Assembly: GCA_033725935.1 (NCBI GenBank)
Contig: MU867105.1
Coordinates: forward strand, 124,001-188,000
Length of the DNA: 64,000 bases
Direction: 5' to 3'
Source: Cladorrhinum sp. PSN259
Lineage: Eukaryota; Ascomycota; Sordariomycetes; Sordariales; Podosporaceae
Positions within the stretch are counted from its first letter, which is position 1. The number at the start of each line of letters is the position of its first letter. This document shows, piece by piece, positions 21,991 to 35,985 of the stretch. The position numbers and the translations under genes were made by a program. The notes beneath the pieces are model-generated. The model worked only from the letters and a program-made list of their open reading frames with translations. It did no database searches and was not told the origin of the DNA.

Positions 21991-24781
21991 GTGCGGACAA
22001 CGTGTGGGAAACGGGAACGGAAAAAGGCAATATAAAAAGCAATAGAACACTTGTATGTACATGTATGTACGTGTACATAATACATTAGGCTGGAACAGAA
22101 GCACCAAAAACAAAGGAAATCGTGAGATAATCAATGAACGCATCATTTAAAGCCAGCTCACTATATATCCTCACACCACACCACGTCAAAAATGGGATGT
22201 AATGAGTGAGCGAGAAAATGATGAATTATGATGGTATCGAGCAACCACTCAAAAGACCTATCACTATGGTACGCATCAGTCCCAGTATCAGCAAATATAA
22301 TATACACCACCTCAGCCTCACATCGGCGGCTTCTGTCTTTCAGGAACCTAGGTAATCATGATCAGCCAAAGTCTGAGACAAACTCAGCCTCTATTGGTTC
22401 ATGACATATCGATTGAGAGTCCTAGTGTACATAGACCTCAAAAGCACTCGGCTCTTTCAGCGCATTTCATGATATATTTCATGACATGTCTCAAATTGTG
22501 CATTCAGTTGTAGTACATTGTTTCTTATTCGAGAGTCAGCTGAGACAGTTGATCGATCATACCCCTTGCTTGCAGACAAAAGAAAGGTGATCAGGAAAAT
22601 ACCAAGACCGAGTCCTCGATTTAGAGGACTGAGACTTGCATGCAGTAAATGTGTGTTATTTTTCTGCGTCATGTACGCATGTTCCCCCGGGTTTCCGGAA
22701 CCATTACGATTGGACCGCCCTTCCGCGATCCTGAAAATATACCACCAAGCCAGCGAGCTGGCCCGTCCAGCCAGCATATGCATAACGCACAGCACTACAC
22801 CGTGTCTCGTTTCTCAGACTACCACGCAGAAATAGCCTGTTTTCTCTTTTTATCCCGTACTTCCCACCCACAACACCAAATCCATAAATGGCGTCCAGTA
22901 CAGTGGGAGTTATGCAGTACGTCAGAAACGTTGGATTAGGGGAAGCCTCCCTTTGCGATCTCGTTTCCTAAATCTCCCCTAGCCTCGCATTAGTCCATCT
23001 TAGCTTACCAGGAAATCGTATCACGGCGGAAAAACGGACGGAGACGGAAGGGAAGGGATGGAAGGAAGGGCGGCGGCACACAGATCGCTGGCACCAACAA
23101 GCCTCCTCCCGAACCAACAACCCCTCTCTCTCCTCGCTTAGCCTGTTCTCGCATCGGTCCGCTTTAGCTTGTCAAGGTTATAACTTTCTTTTAAAGCATT
23201 TCCGAGTTTCCCAAGGAGAAAATGAGGTGCGTTATTGGTGCCGCCCCCAAACCGAACGCCATCATCATCCACGAGTCGACACACCCTGCTCACCTTGCAA
23301 TATTTACCTTTGGTAACATTGCCCTTGTGGGACTGATGTTTACTGAGGGATTACCGAGGAGCAATAAAGAAAGGTAAAGGCATGGATCGTCGCCCCTTTT
23401 TTCTTCTCGTCACCTTAGCACCGAGAGCATTGATGCTGTGTGGGAAGTAGATGTGACGCAACCCCATGTCTCGATCCCATGCTTTACAGGCCCCATGTCA
23501 ACGTTCGCCGCTCCCGATATTCGGCTGTGCCCGGGGTCGGGCTCGGGCCATACTCCTCCTCCTAGGCTTGATCAGCAAGATCCTCCATGGCCCACCAACC
23601 TTCCATGAAACACAAAGAGGCACACGCGCACACGCCCACATGAGCGACGATCAAGACCAGTACCGGCCGAGGCAAGGCGTCCAGACCATCATCCATGTGG
23701 TCTGTTCCTCAAAAGCCCTCATAACACAACAGCATCACACATTGCCGCTGCCTTGCTTGTTGCTGCCGGCTTTGCTGCAAGAACCTGCAAGGTGGGTTGA
23801 AATGGGACATGTACACCAACACCGGTATAGCCCAGCAAATGCTACTACACTAGGTTCGGTGATTGCCCACCCATCTCCAACTCTCCCATCAATCCATTGT
23901 TTCCCCGCCGATGTCTCGGTCACGGTCAGCCCTTGTTGGATATCCACTGAGATGACCCCCGACCGGCCAAGCGGGCGGACGGGCGCCAAGAATTACTGTT
24001 TCACCAAACGGTAGGTACCGCAAGGTCAACCTCGCCAAGAAAGACCAGACACAGAGGCGTGGGTGGGGAGAGAAGTAGAAGAAGGATGTTGTGCTTCATC
24101 ACCATCACCATCATGATCATCATCACCACCACCACGGCGCTTTCGTGGCTTGGGGTTCCACAACGAAACCTGTCGTGCCCGTTGTCTCCCGTTCATACCC
24201 GCGCCCTGGGAGCGGAAGTGCCAGATTTCACAAATTTCCTGTGCGAGTGGGCCGGGAATCCAGTGGACAGTAAAGTATCCTGCTCTGCTCATTGGTCCGG
24301 AGACAAAACCATGTTTGGTGCAACCTGGTCAAGCTAACCAACGGGAACTTTTTTATGAGGCGTTTATTGGGCCGCAAGAAAACGATGTGGCGGTTCATGA
24401 ACCATGAAACTGGATTGCCTTGGCTCGGGAGTTGGTGTGCATGTGCTATCATCTGGGATTAAAAGTAATATATCAAGCCACCCTCCCATTCCTGTATATT
24501 GAGCGATTGGACTGTTGTCTTTGTCCTCCGTACCGAACCAATGCCAAAAGTGGTACATGGACATAATTGATGCGCGTATTTCATCGATCGTATTGCAGTG
24601 TTGAACCCGGGCTGGAAATCCAGGCCCGAGATTTGACTGACGTGAGGTGTGATGTGATGATATGTGGGCTGCGCGATGACCGTCTCACCGCCGTTTGTTC
24701 CCGGGTACTGTTCCATGTTGGCAACGAACAGGAAGAACGTTTGGTTGCTGCCGTTGTTGGCACGGGCTGCGTCTGTGTGGT

Positions 24782-24804
24782 TATAATACCGAGGCGGTAT
24801 TATA
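24782..24804. promoter_or_regulatory. Perfect inverted repeat centred on CCG-N3-CGG
   Basis: TATAATACCG, spacer AGG, then CGGTATTATA: two perfect 10-nt arms around a 3-nt spacer. The inner CCG-N3-CGG has the triplets in the everted arrangement that Zn2Cys6 dimers can bind. It lies in the desert upstream of a Zn2Cys6 gene. A binding role is inference. Confidence 0.35.
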
Positions 24805-27800
24805 TGATCACTCAAAAAGCCTTGGTGACTGAAACATGTTGAAATTAGGCTGTAAGACGACAAGGAAAGCGCCGGCATAAGAGAGAGGCATACGCGAATA
24901 TTGTATCGATATCATCAAGCATGCTGCTCAGCAGGAGCATGTGTTGAGTAGAGCTCATCAGGAAGCAAGCGTGGGATTCGGCAAAAGACGCCGGATGACT
25001 TGATTGAGCGAAACGTGCATCAAGCTACTGCATTGTCCCAACGCAATAAGGTAGCCGACCTGCTGGCACGCGGCGGGCGGCGGCGGCGGGCGGTGCGGGT
25101 CGGATGACATCGGTCGTATTTGCCTTGGGTTTCTGGGTGCTGAAGTCACACAAGACTTCTGCAACTTTGACCCTGTCTCGTTGCGTTTCTTCCTAGCGAG
25201 ACCGAGCCGTGCTGAGGGAGTCGCAGTCGCGCGATACGGTCTTCGGATCAAGGGATTGTCTCTGAAGGCTGACAACATTTAGGCCAAACGGGGGAGGTGG
25301 AAGCCTGCATCTCATCTCGGCCCTGTGAGTTGGCGGAGTGCTCCGTGCTTCCAGGTTGCTTTTTCAGCCCTATCACGGCAATCTCGCTTCTTCGTTTCCC
25401 GGCTTCCTCTGGTGTTTCCTGTTGGCGGGTTCCATTTCCCCTTGTAGGACCATTATGTTCCTGCGCCGCCCATAAGATCCAAATCGGAGCCACGACCACT
25501 GGTAACTCGAGGACTTTTAGTCAGAGGACTGGTAAACTGCAAGAGAGAGGCAATGACGGACATGGCACCCGGGAAGCGCGGAACGGGAAGGTACGCGCAG
25601 CACAGTCAGACCCCCCAGTGCAACGTGGCGCAAACAGGGGACCCTGGGTGCTCTGTATTGGAATCTTGCTGGGCTCTACGGAGTACAAAAGCGTGCCAGC
25701 CTCCAACAAAGGTTGTTATTGAAAGGTGACAGGATATGACAGGGGCTGACAACCTGTATTCGGCCCATTTGCATCCATTTCCCCCCGCGTAAAAGCGTGA
25801 ACAAACAACAGGAAACAGCGGTCTGTCTCGTTGCGTGATGGTGCTAGGCTCGCTTCCGTTCTTTGGGTCCTTGCCAAGCGAGCCAACAAGACAGGGCTTC
25901 ATTGACCAGAGATCTCACTTCACATTCTGACCGGAGAAGTGGAGCAGACTGTAACCTACCCAGACTCCGTTCCATTTTGCCTTTTCTTTCCTTTTTCCCT
26001 TTTCCCTCCCATCCCAGACTTTAAACACACCTCTTTCCCAGCCTCTCTCCTCGCCCCTTCCTCGCCCCTCTCCCCTCACACGGCCTCACCAGGCACCGTT
26101 TTGGGCGGGGATGGGAACGTGTGGAGTGCAGGACTGATCGTTCACGTGACTATGAACTCGTGCGCTCATTCGCCTCAACCCCTGTACTTCACGTGGGGAG
26201 GGGTGTGCAGAAATGCTTGGACACGCCCATCCACTGGCAATCCCTGGACTCAAACGGACTTCCTGAGCCAACCGAGCGGCTATCGGTAAGTAACGATAGC
26301 GCGTATCAGGACGCTGGTGTGATGTTGTGAGGCTGGCTGGACGTGAGCATATTTGGCGGCAGGGTGGTGTTGTTATTTGAATACATTCAAATGAATATCT
26401 GCTCACTGACCGCCTTTTCGGCCTTTCTTCTTCTCAAAGGGGCGAGCCTGTGGCTGCCTGCCTTGTCGTTGCGCCGCTTTACTGCGTGACGCTTTCTTGT
26501 TGGTTGGTTTCCGGGCCTGAGCATTTACTATGCTTTACTTGCTAGGATCTTATCTTGCGCCGTAAGATTCGTCCGACCACTGACCCTAGATGGCTGGTTT
26601 CCTCTGGATTGCATTAAATCATGAATCCTGCCCCCGACCGGTAGCTCTCGTCGTTTGACAGCCTTCTCAAGAGCAGCGGATATCGCAAAGGAGATCTCGT
26701 TGCAGTGGGACGAGCCGGAATCACTATCCGTTTCCACGCTCATGAGCATCATGCCGTAAATCAGGAAAGGAATGCTGAAATCGCTCGGTTGTAACGCGGG
26801 TCTCGAGGGTATACCGCTTTGAGCCCCTTTGAAGACACACTGAAGAGCAACGAAAGCCTATTGTTTTCACGTGTGATATCCGCTTTGGAGAGAGGTGCGT
26901 AGGACGGTCACAAGGGGTAGGATATTCAAAGCCTTCTCGGTTTGCCGTCCCAAACAGATTCCTCTGACCTTTGCCAATGCTCCCACAGGTTCAATGCCTA
27001 AGGCCATATAAGGCATGTCGTTTTTTCGGCACACTTAATGTGGATGGTTGGGAGCTGCCTGTCGGGGGTTGCCAAAAGGGTGTGCCATCAGTGCGGTAGT
27101 CCCTCGCATGGAACGTATCGTCTAAAGTGTCCTTACGGATGACATTTGGTGCCAGCCATGATCTTTGAGCATGGGCGACAAATATGTAATTATTGTGTTC
27201 CTGTGGGAAATGCTGCCCGGGTCTCGGTTGCCGAGGATGATGTGATGTCTCGAAAGGGAATCTTTTGTGCGCATCGGTATGGGTAACGGTCGCTCCTGAG
27301 GAGAGAGTCTGGTGGCACCCTCCTCACCACAACGTTACGCCATCCTGGTCCAGTGTCATGGGTCATTCCTATCGTGGACTAGACGAGGTCCCCAGATCTG
27401 AACACTCTGCTATGGGTCGCCGAATACCATACCATGCGCCTACTATCAACGCCCCCCCACTCTGAAATATCCAAAGCGGTTCCCAGAAACAACAAAGCGC
27501 AGCTCGGCTACGGAGCGAGGGAGAGATACAATTTGCCCCCCTATGTGAGACTAGCGGTATTTGACACGGCAAGTTCAGCTGGCCTAGTAACCATCCCGGT
27601 GGTCGCGATATCATGCACCCTGATGTTGATATCTCTGTCAGGATGTTGTTTCTTTAATGTGCCTCTGGGATCAGTGTAAGCCGGTCCCACGCCCTGACAA
27701 GCATGGCCGGGATGAGACCGTCTAACTTCGCCTTCGTGCGCTGCGGTAAGTGGTACACGTATGATCAGCTAGGTGTACTACGCTTTTCAGCAGTACACAT

Positions 27801-30800
27801 CAGGCACCCCGGCTTGAGTTTACCCATATAGGCCGACTGAATGCGCATATCTAGCGGGGGAATCTCTCTCGTGCTAAACTTCCAGCACAAGCCAAGAGAC
27901 CCGCTTCGGTTTCCTGATTTGGGTGTCAGTGTCACTGGGCTAAGGGACCCAGGAAAAAGGAACGGGGGGCGGGACGTTCCTCTCCCCTGCCGTTGTTTTC
28001 TCCCGTGCAAGGTATCGTCAAAACATCCAAGTGTGCAGGGTGCCGGTGGTCGAGCTTCCTTCCTTTGTTCTCGGCGTCAGCGAACTTGAAAACATGCCGG
28101 ATTTGTTTAGCCAAATGTAATGCAGGGGACCACCCGCAAATTCCATCTCCTTTGCGTTTTCTTCCAAGATGGTCTCGCGATCGACACCATGATGATGTGT
28201 CAGTCATTATCGACTATCAATTCTGCATAATAACCACTTCTGAAATTAGGGGGGGCCAAGTTCGCGTACTTTTTTCGATGTTCCTTGTTTCCTGTGCCAA
28301 GCTGCATTTCAGCTAGCAGATGCATTCATTTTTAGTGTAGTCCGCAATTGCACTTGTCGCTTTTGTCCTGTTTTCAATGTCGGCCGAGTTTGGAGCGTTT
28401 GGCCATTAGTAGTCATCTGCATGCGACAATTCGATCGCTTCCGCTCAACAACAACAATCAGGCATCGCAGGATTTCGCGGGAAGCCTTGTCAGGTGTGTC
28501 GTAGATCCTGACCATTGACAAACATTTGGAGTCGACGGACCGTCAACACCAGGATCATCATCCTCCCCGCTCCTCCTTCGTTTGGAGACAGGATACATCC
28601 AGGTGCTTCCGGTAGTTTTTGCGATCTGGACTTTGACCCGAAAGCCTGCAACTGATTGCTCGAGAAGTGTGGCTAAAGTTGCTATAAGAACTAGCCGGCT
28701 TACTGTGGATGGATGATGGTGGTGTCGAGTGGTGTTGAGCAGAACCGTGCAGCTGAATGGGGCGGGGTAGCCCTCACCCACGGCGGCTTAACTCAGTGTG
28801 CTGCTGGTTTGTCACACCTTAGAGGGGTGAAGTTGAACGGAAAAGCTCAAGGCGAGCTCGGTAAGTTGACGAACATCGACCGAAATGTACACCAGTGTGT
28901 TTTGAACATACTGAAGCTGTCTTGGGCGAGCTCCTCGCTTGCCTTCAAAGTCTTTTTGACCGAAGTGGTATCAAAATCGGTGCCGAAAGCGTGCCGTGGT
29001 AACCCAGTGACCACAAAGCACCATCTGGCATGGAAGCGAGGCCAATGTGACCAGAGTATCTCGGACCAAGTCTCCGTATGCAGGTCGCATCTGAAAAGAT
29101 GACCTTCGACAAAGATATGCAAGTGTCGACGGCTGCCCAATAACAGCTCGGCGCATCATGCTCATATATGCATGCGAAAATAAGCAAACTTGGAGCGTGT
29201 TAATGAGGGAAAATGGGTGAACGTAACACACCAATGTCCAGAACGGCAATGAGGCTTGAATATTGGTTACTGGACTGTTCCTCACGGCGAATTGACTGGT
29301 CCATGACCTGATCATCAAGCAGTCGGCAGTTCGCTAATTGGAGGAACTGGATTGCTTCACACACCCTCCTAGTGCAGCCGGTCACTGATAATGATGTGTA
29401 TAGAATGAGGTCTGGAGAATGGGGGTGCCTAGAACCGTGACGGTACCCGACGACAAAGGACCTGATGGCACCCTTCATGATGCAGTCGATTTCGAAAAGG
29501 GTACAGGGGTACGAATCAAGGTGGGCCTGTGGTAGACCCAGGTCCGGAAGAAAGGGCGACGGGATGAGCCTAAAAGAGGAGCGGGCGGCACGCGAATCCC
29601 ATCCTTCGATCCGTCCGATTCCTTGGCTCCACCGATCACCGAGGCTGTCTCTTCTTTTCCCTTGTGCTCATCGCTTGAGATGGCCGTCGGCAGCGAGGGC
29701 TTAAAGGGCATGTCATGAGGTGTACGAACCGCTGTGTATTCTTGAAAGAGCAAAATCATCATGAGCTACTTTTGGTTGAGGGACTCGGAAAAACAAGCCA
29801 CCGTAAGAGTTTGACAATTCTTCAGCAGTGCTCGATGACGGTACGGTTTGCCCGCCCGTTCCGCCGTGTTACAAAGGTCCTGGAGACCCATCGGCTTTTC
29901 TGGGTTGGCACAGGACACGGGAGTGCAAAAGTCGCACACCCGCATTTTAGCGTGGCATTCGCCGAGAGATTTCTCCACCCGCACGGTTGGCACTGCCCCG
30001 TCCGACATCAACATCAAGGCCCCGCCCGCCTCGAGGGGAAGGGAGCGAGAGATGGTTGCAAACCCACAAAGCATTGTGCATTACCGGCCGACCACTCAAA
30101 CAAACCGTTTCCTCATCGCGTCCTGGATGCAACCTTTTCTCGAGATCAACTTGCTCACCATTGGACATGTCGAAATTTTAATGTAAATTCATGCTGTCGT
30201 CGCCCGCTTGTCGCCCTCGTGTGCCGTGTCAGGCCGTCCGTCCTTGTGCTACTACGACCCTTTATCGATCGCCTGTTGGTGCTTTGGTCCGAGTGGGTGT
30301 GATGCAGTGGGGTTGGGAGGTTTGCAGATGGCAATACAACGTGATTGTCCCCCTCCCTCATGTTTGGCCGGCCAGTAGGACGACTTAGCTCGACTATATT
30401 TGCGAGCTGTAATTGCGGAACTGACTGCACGTCGTCAGATTCAGAAGCCATCCCGTTGTCTGTGGCAGCGTCGCCCTTAGGATTGGCTCTTTCAGAGGCA
30501 GAGGAGGGGTGATGAAAAGTGCCCCATCATCGTAAAAGGCGCTCCGTGATCGGGAAGGCTGGGTCGATGACCAAGTCCACCAAGAATTCGTGGAGGGGCA
30601 GCTGGGCAAGGATTCCATGCGAGGTTTGTGCTAGCAAGTTAGACCAAGCTCGCATCCCCGGACTGGTCAGTCGTCAGCGAACAGCGGGGCCCATGGCCGA
30701 TACGCGACCCACAACTCCGTCCACGAGGTTGAGTTCATGGCGGATGCCGGGAAAATGCACGAGGTCGGAGGGAACAGAGAGTGAAAAATGCTGAGGAATG

Positions 30801-33800
30801 GAGCCGTGCGGACAAGCCCGAACGAATCCAGGGGCCGCATTCGCTAGTCCCCGACTTGGATTGCCGCTCACTTACCCACAGTCCTGGACACCGGGACGCC
30901 GTCCACCTCTGGTCATGACCAATGAGCGTTCTAGTAAGCACCCTGCTTGAACATTTCCGAGCGACGGGCTGTGTTCTCGAAGCCGCTGCTGATGAAGCAA
31001 AAAAAAAAAAAAAAGCTCCATCCTCGTCATCAGCCAGCAGAGGGAAAACGGAAACGGAACTGCTGGCTCCTTGTTGACTCCTTTGTCTCGCCTGTCAGAC
31101 ACTGAGACTGCGACAAACTCCACAGCTCCCAAGCTGCAACCTGAAATTCGTGACCCGCAGCCTGCCTACCACAACAACCATAACCACAACACCCACCTTC
31201 AACACCACCACCTCAGATCCCACTATCCGCTGCCAGCCGGGACAGCACCATCCTTGCCACTGGGCCGTCCCATTGTTGCATGCATGTGCTTGTTTACCAC
31301 CACGGCAATTAGTGTTGCGCCTCGGGTGTGCGTTCAAGAGTCCGGATTGGGTGCCACTCTTTGATATTCTAGCGAACTTGGCTGTGACTTGCTGAAGAAT
31401 TCGTGCGCTTGTAAATAACCGCGTCATTGGGACAGATGGCCTGGCGGTGCTGAGTCCAATGAGCGGAGAAATGGAGATGTCGCCGTTGAATCTGTGCATG
31501 TTGCGGGGTTTTTGGTTTGGCCGACAGAATCGCACGTCAGAAACATGCAGAGGGGAGGGGCGAACACCAAACAGCTGTTCTCGGGCCGGTTTCGAGAGGA
31601 GCTGTCATCTCCTCGCTGCACGGGACCATCTTGCATTTCTCGCCTCTCAAGCCGCCTCAAGGTGAGCTGTTGCGGAAATTTAGATGTCAAGTTAGGTGCC
31701 AGGCAAGATCGATGAATGGCATCCTGGGATCACGCGAGTCACTGCCTGCGAGATGCGGTGCGTCCTTCCTCTTTTTCCGCCGTGCCTGTCTTCATTGGCA
31801 ATTTTGTGTGCCCGAGGCTGGCTGGTGCTTTCCCTTTTGGTGACTGGACATGACAATTCTGCCAACTTCATGCATCCGAAGGTGGGGTTGACCACAAAAC
31901 AAATTATATTGCACGCAAACAACCTGCCATCCGCAATGCACACTTGCTATCATGTTCTGGACTTGGTGAAATCATTGCCAGGAGCTATCAGGTATCATCC
32001 GGAGAAAATACCATAATCTGACCCAAACCACCTGAGTGGGTTAAGGTACCTACTTTGTACATGCGCTTCCGGATATGGCTGGCAGCCATATTACCAAGGT
32101 AGGTATTACGTACCTAATCATTCGTCTTCCGTCAACAGTAGCATTAGACGGCAGGACCTGCAGCCATTGATCTCACGTAATTGTTAGCCACATTCTGCTG
32201 CAAGTACTCCAAATACACCGATCCGAGAGTCGGATATCGGCTGTGACAAATCCCTCGAGTAAACATTCTTCCCATAACGGGACGGTCCTTTATCCATTTT
32301 TATTTATTCGGTATACGCCCATGGATCGTCGAGTTGTACAAGGTGACCAGATGCCCATCAGGATCTGTCAGATGTGTGCCGTTACTTGACGGAAATAGCA
32401 CCATTAAACAGTTCATTGGATGCCCTGCGATGAGCGTGGTACGTACCCGGGTGCCTTAACCCTTCGGGAGCTTCATGACACTCTCAGCGGTATAAGACGG
32501 GTATGATGCCTGACGATCTTTTTACATTTATTTTATATAAAGAAAACACCTTGTTACATACCCGGCGTCAAAAAACCGATGATGAGATCTGTTGTACAGT
32601 ACCTACCTGGCAGGCGTCCCCGGCTCCATGGTTCTCGAAGGTCAAGACGCAACGGCCCCCAAAGTATATTCAGACACAACATAATATTGGGTAACACAGA
32701 CAATCCCACTTCGCTTGGTGGTGTTGGCCCGTATCCAGGTCGTACGTATATCCGTCTGCATCCAACTGGCGATGCATCATCATCCCCAAAATATCATTTC
32801 GCCTACCAAGACGTGGGTGAGATTGAGTCATGCGGATAACACAGCATCTACACGAAGAGATCTGTCTTCTCGAGATGTCTACGTTACATGGCCTCACCGT
32901 CCCTCTGCATTGCACCGCCGCGGGCCGAACGGCCCTGTGATATCCCCCCGGTGTCAGTGGGGCCGCTGCCGCGCCAGGCACGCATGTTCCGGGAAACCAA
33001 ACACACATCATGTGGATAAGATGCACAGCTCACAGCTCAGACCAGACCAAACAAATCGGAAGATTTTCATGGGATCTGTGCATTTTTGCATCTTTGCACT
33101 GGGAGCGGCCCAGTCCATTTCTTTATTCCACTCTAGGACATGCATGATCTCATCCACTTTCTTCAGCATTTCCCGCCCCCACGTGCTGCAGAGACAGATA
33201 TCTATTGCGAGTGTTTGTGGCGCAATCAAGGCCCGTTCTAGATAGCCATGTTCCATACGAAGCTGTGCATTACACACAGCTGGTATGTGGATGGAGATAG
33301 CCGAGCTGTGTGTGGACTGAGACATGGTGGCATTTTGATTTGGATCAGAATCAACTCCACATTAGAGACCTGTCGTGGGGGGTGAGGGGAAAAGCAGATG
33401 AAGAAAAGTGGTCTGTCTCCCAGATCCTGCGGCCCCAACTGCGACCTGCACACGCTGCCGTCCGGGCGGGTTCATCTTGGAAAGGCGCGATTGGTTTTCG
33501 GTTGGCTGATTGGTGGTGGAAGCAGGACCGATGGTCATTTTAACGGCTCTTGAGGTCTTGGAAGGTCCCTGGGCTCTGGTTGATTGGCACGACGGCCCGC
33601 GCCTGGTCTCTTTCTTTCTCCAAACATGCCCCTACACACGCTAGCGGGCCCCAGTTCGTTTTTTCCATGGTCCCCACGATCCATTTGATCCACCCCAGGT
33701 CTCCCTGAGCCACCAACTCCGTTGCTGGGACCGGTGATGTGAATCCTCCAGGGGCCCCCGGCTCAACCCACCACACACCACGCACACCCTGCTTCACCAC

Positions 33801-34260
33801 ACACCTCTCAACTAACGGGGAAAACGCCGTCCTGGAGCCTGTCTGTCTGTAAGTCTGTGACCCAACGCTGCCGCAGCCAGCAGCAGCAGCACCATCGATC
33901 CGCCATAAGCCGGCCCCTCCTCAAACCTCCGCGCTCCTACTCAGCCCGTTCTCTTTTCTCGGTTTGCCATTTTGCAAACCACCCATCCGCATACACTAGG
34001 CGGACAAGATCAAGACTCGCGTGAGCATTTTGCTCTCCCATCTGCTTTCTTTTGTCTCCGACAGCAGGGTGTGTGGCTGCTGTGTATCACGTTGCCTTCT
34101 CCATCTGGCACCCGTCCATATACCCGTCGACCCGGCGCGCAGAAACACAGACGCCACTCAAACGGTCAAAGGCCCAATAGGCAAATACCATAGGTACAGT
34201 GACAGCCCTCCCGCACCGGCCCAGGCCGAATTTCCCTTGAACATGATCTGGTGATGATTT

Positions 34261-34300
34261 GATGCGATGCGATGCGATGCGATGTGATGCGCGGCGATGC
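34261..34300. repeat. GATGC pentanucleotide tandem repeat
   Basis: Four exact GATGC units followed by variants (GATGT, GATGC, GCGGC, GATGC). Non-coding context. Confidence 0.8.
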
Positions 34301-35940
34301 ACTCCGCTCTATTGTTCACGAGGAGTACTCGTATCAGGTCTCTTCAACGTGGATGATAAAGCACTGACACATTCTGTCCCGTCGGTTCCAGACTCGCCAA
34401 AAACGGCAAACACAGCTGTGTGTTTCTCCTTCTTGTACCTCGATTGTTTCCCAGGTCCCGACACACCCGCCAGCCCGCCAGCCGCTGGATCGTACCGTAC
34501 CGTGCAGGTACAGTGGTAGAGGAATAGAAAGAAAAAGGTACGTACTCTCTCAGAAAAAACTAGCGAGGGTTTTTTTTAGTGGTCCCAAAGTTCCGGTTGC
34601 TTTGCGCCTCACCCTTCTCTTGCCCATTTTTCTTTTGTCCTTCCATCGACCCATTCCGTCCTTGGTCTCCAATCCCGCCCGGCGCATCGCAAAGTCGCTG
34701 GCTGGGACGCGTTGGAAGGGGGCAATCTGCGTTGCGTAGTTTCCAGTGGGGAGCGGTCAGGGAGAACTTGGAAGCTGGGAGGGCAAGGCCCCATCCTTCC
34801 AGTGCCGCACCTTACAATTGCGGCAGCCACCTCCACTTGACGGTGACTCGTTTTTTTCTTCATTCCGGTTCTTTTCTTATTCTGCTGCATCTTCAAAATC
34901 TGCTTTTTTCTTCTTTTTATTCAATTTTGGCCGTGTGTTCGTCATATCCATATCGATCACAAACCAACGGCTACCTACCCAGACACGCCTATCTGCACCT
35001 GCAACCGCACCGCGCGCATGTATGTACATACATTACACCCATCTCCGTACGCACACACATACCTCTCATATTTACATCTCATGCTCGGTCAACGGGGCGC
35101 AAGTAAATTCTGAATCTGCCCGTGTCCTTCATCCCTTCCCCTCCCCTCCTTCAGTCTGTTCTCCGCCATCAGCCTCCCCTGTTGCCCGTCAGCCAACGCC
35201 TCCTTCTGGCTTCCATCTCATGCAGGATAGCAACACTACTAAACTGTCGGTTGATGCGCCCGCTGGAAAGGTGTGGCTCACCAAGGTACCGACCGACCTA
35301 CAACCTCTTCATCCTTGTCTGCAGCTTTGATGTGGAGGTGGGAAGAGGGGACGTGAAGGGGTCTTTCTAGTTTCACTCCGGGGGGTTCATGTTTGATGCA
35401 GGCTTACGCAGTTGTTCTGCAACAAAGTCTTGTCACTTGAACCTTCAAGTACCCTGCAGTCTCATTCTGTTTTCTTTCAACCAAGCCGGTCCCTCCCACC
35501 CGCTTCCTCGACTCCAACACAATCACAAGGTACCGTCCTGTAACTAACACGCGGACCCAGGCGACCCAGACCCATCCGCAACAAGGGAACTCCCGCCCAC
35601 TGAAAAGAGAAAAAGGGCTCGCTCCTGGCTCCATAGCGGCACGGCGTACATCATTACCCGCCTTTGCTCCTAAATTCCCTGATCCGTTTGGGAGACACCC
35701 ACCCACCCCTCCCTTCCCCCATCATCCACTCTCTCCTCTGCGGTTTAAATCCCACAGCTCTCCCCCTCCCGCGCGAGACACCTCAATTCTTCTCCTTCCC
35801 CTACGACTGCTCAATTCATCGATCCGTCCATTGTTAAGCTCGGACACCTGGTAACGTCTCAAACCAGTGAGCACATATTGCTGCTCACTTGTTCTCTTCG
35901 TCCCAATCCCTTGCGCAACTTGGCGCTCGACTTGACACGC

Positions 35941-35985
35941 ATGTTTCTCTGGAGCCCGCTACATGGATACTCGATATACGCCTGA
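35941..35985 (+). other. Upstream ORF overlapping the zinc-cluster start
   Basis: A 14-codon uORF begins 22 nt before the ATG at 35963 and ends 20 nt past it in a different frame. Its own start context is weak. It could favour leaky scanning to the better-placed ATG at 36029. Confidence 0.4.

Larger units (their letters stand above)
20953..35962. other. 15-kb region without recognisable genes
   Basis: On both strands I found only short, scattered ORFs with no domain, no splice structure and no family resemblance. The base composition is mixed and not strongly AT-rich, so it does not look like a repeat destroyed by point mutation. Visible local structure includes (CA)n at 21619-21634, an A22 run at 21691-21712, (GT)n at 21964-21990 and a perfect 10-bp inverted repeat at 24782-24804. 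There are CT-rich leader-like stretches at about 25975-26090 and 34600-35900, and a GATGC tandem repeat at 34261-34300. It separates the methyltransferase from the zinc-cluster regulator and may be regulatory DNA and a long leader of the latter, or contain non-coding transcripts. Confidence 0.55.

Noticed and set aside
24091..24273. ORF with a histidine-rich start (about a dozen His)
   Set aside because: Caused by a CAT/CAC microsatellite. The rest has no protein-like feature or splice structure.
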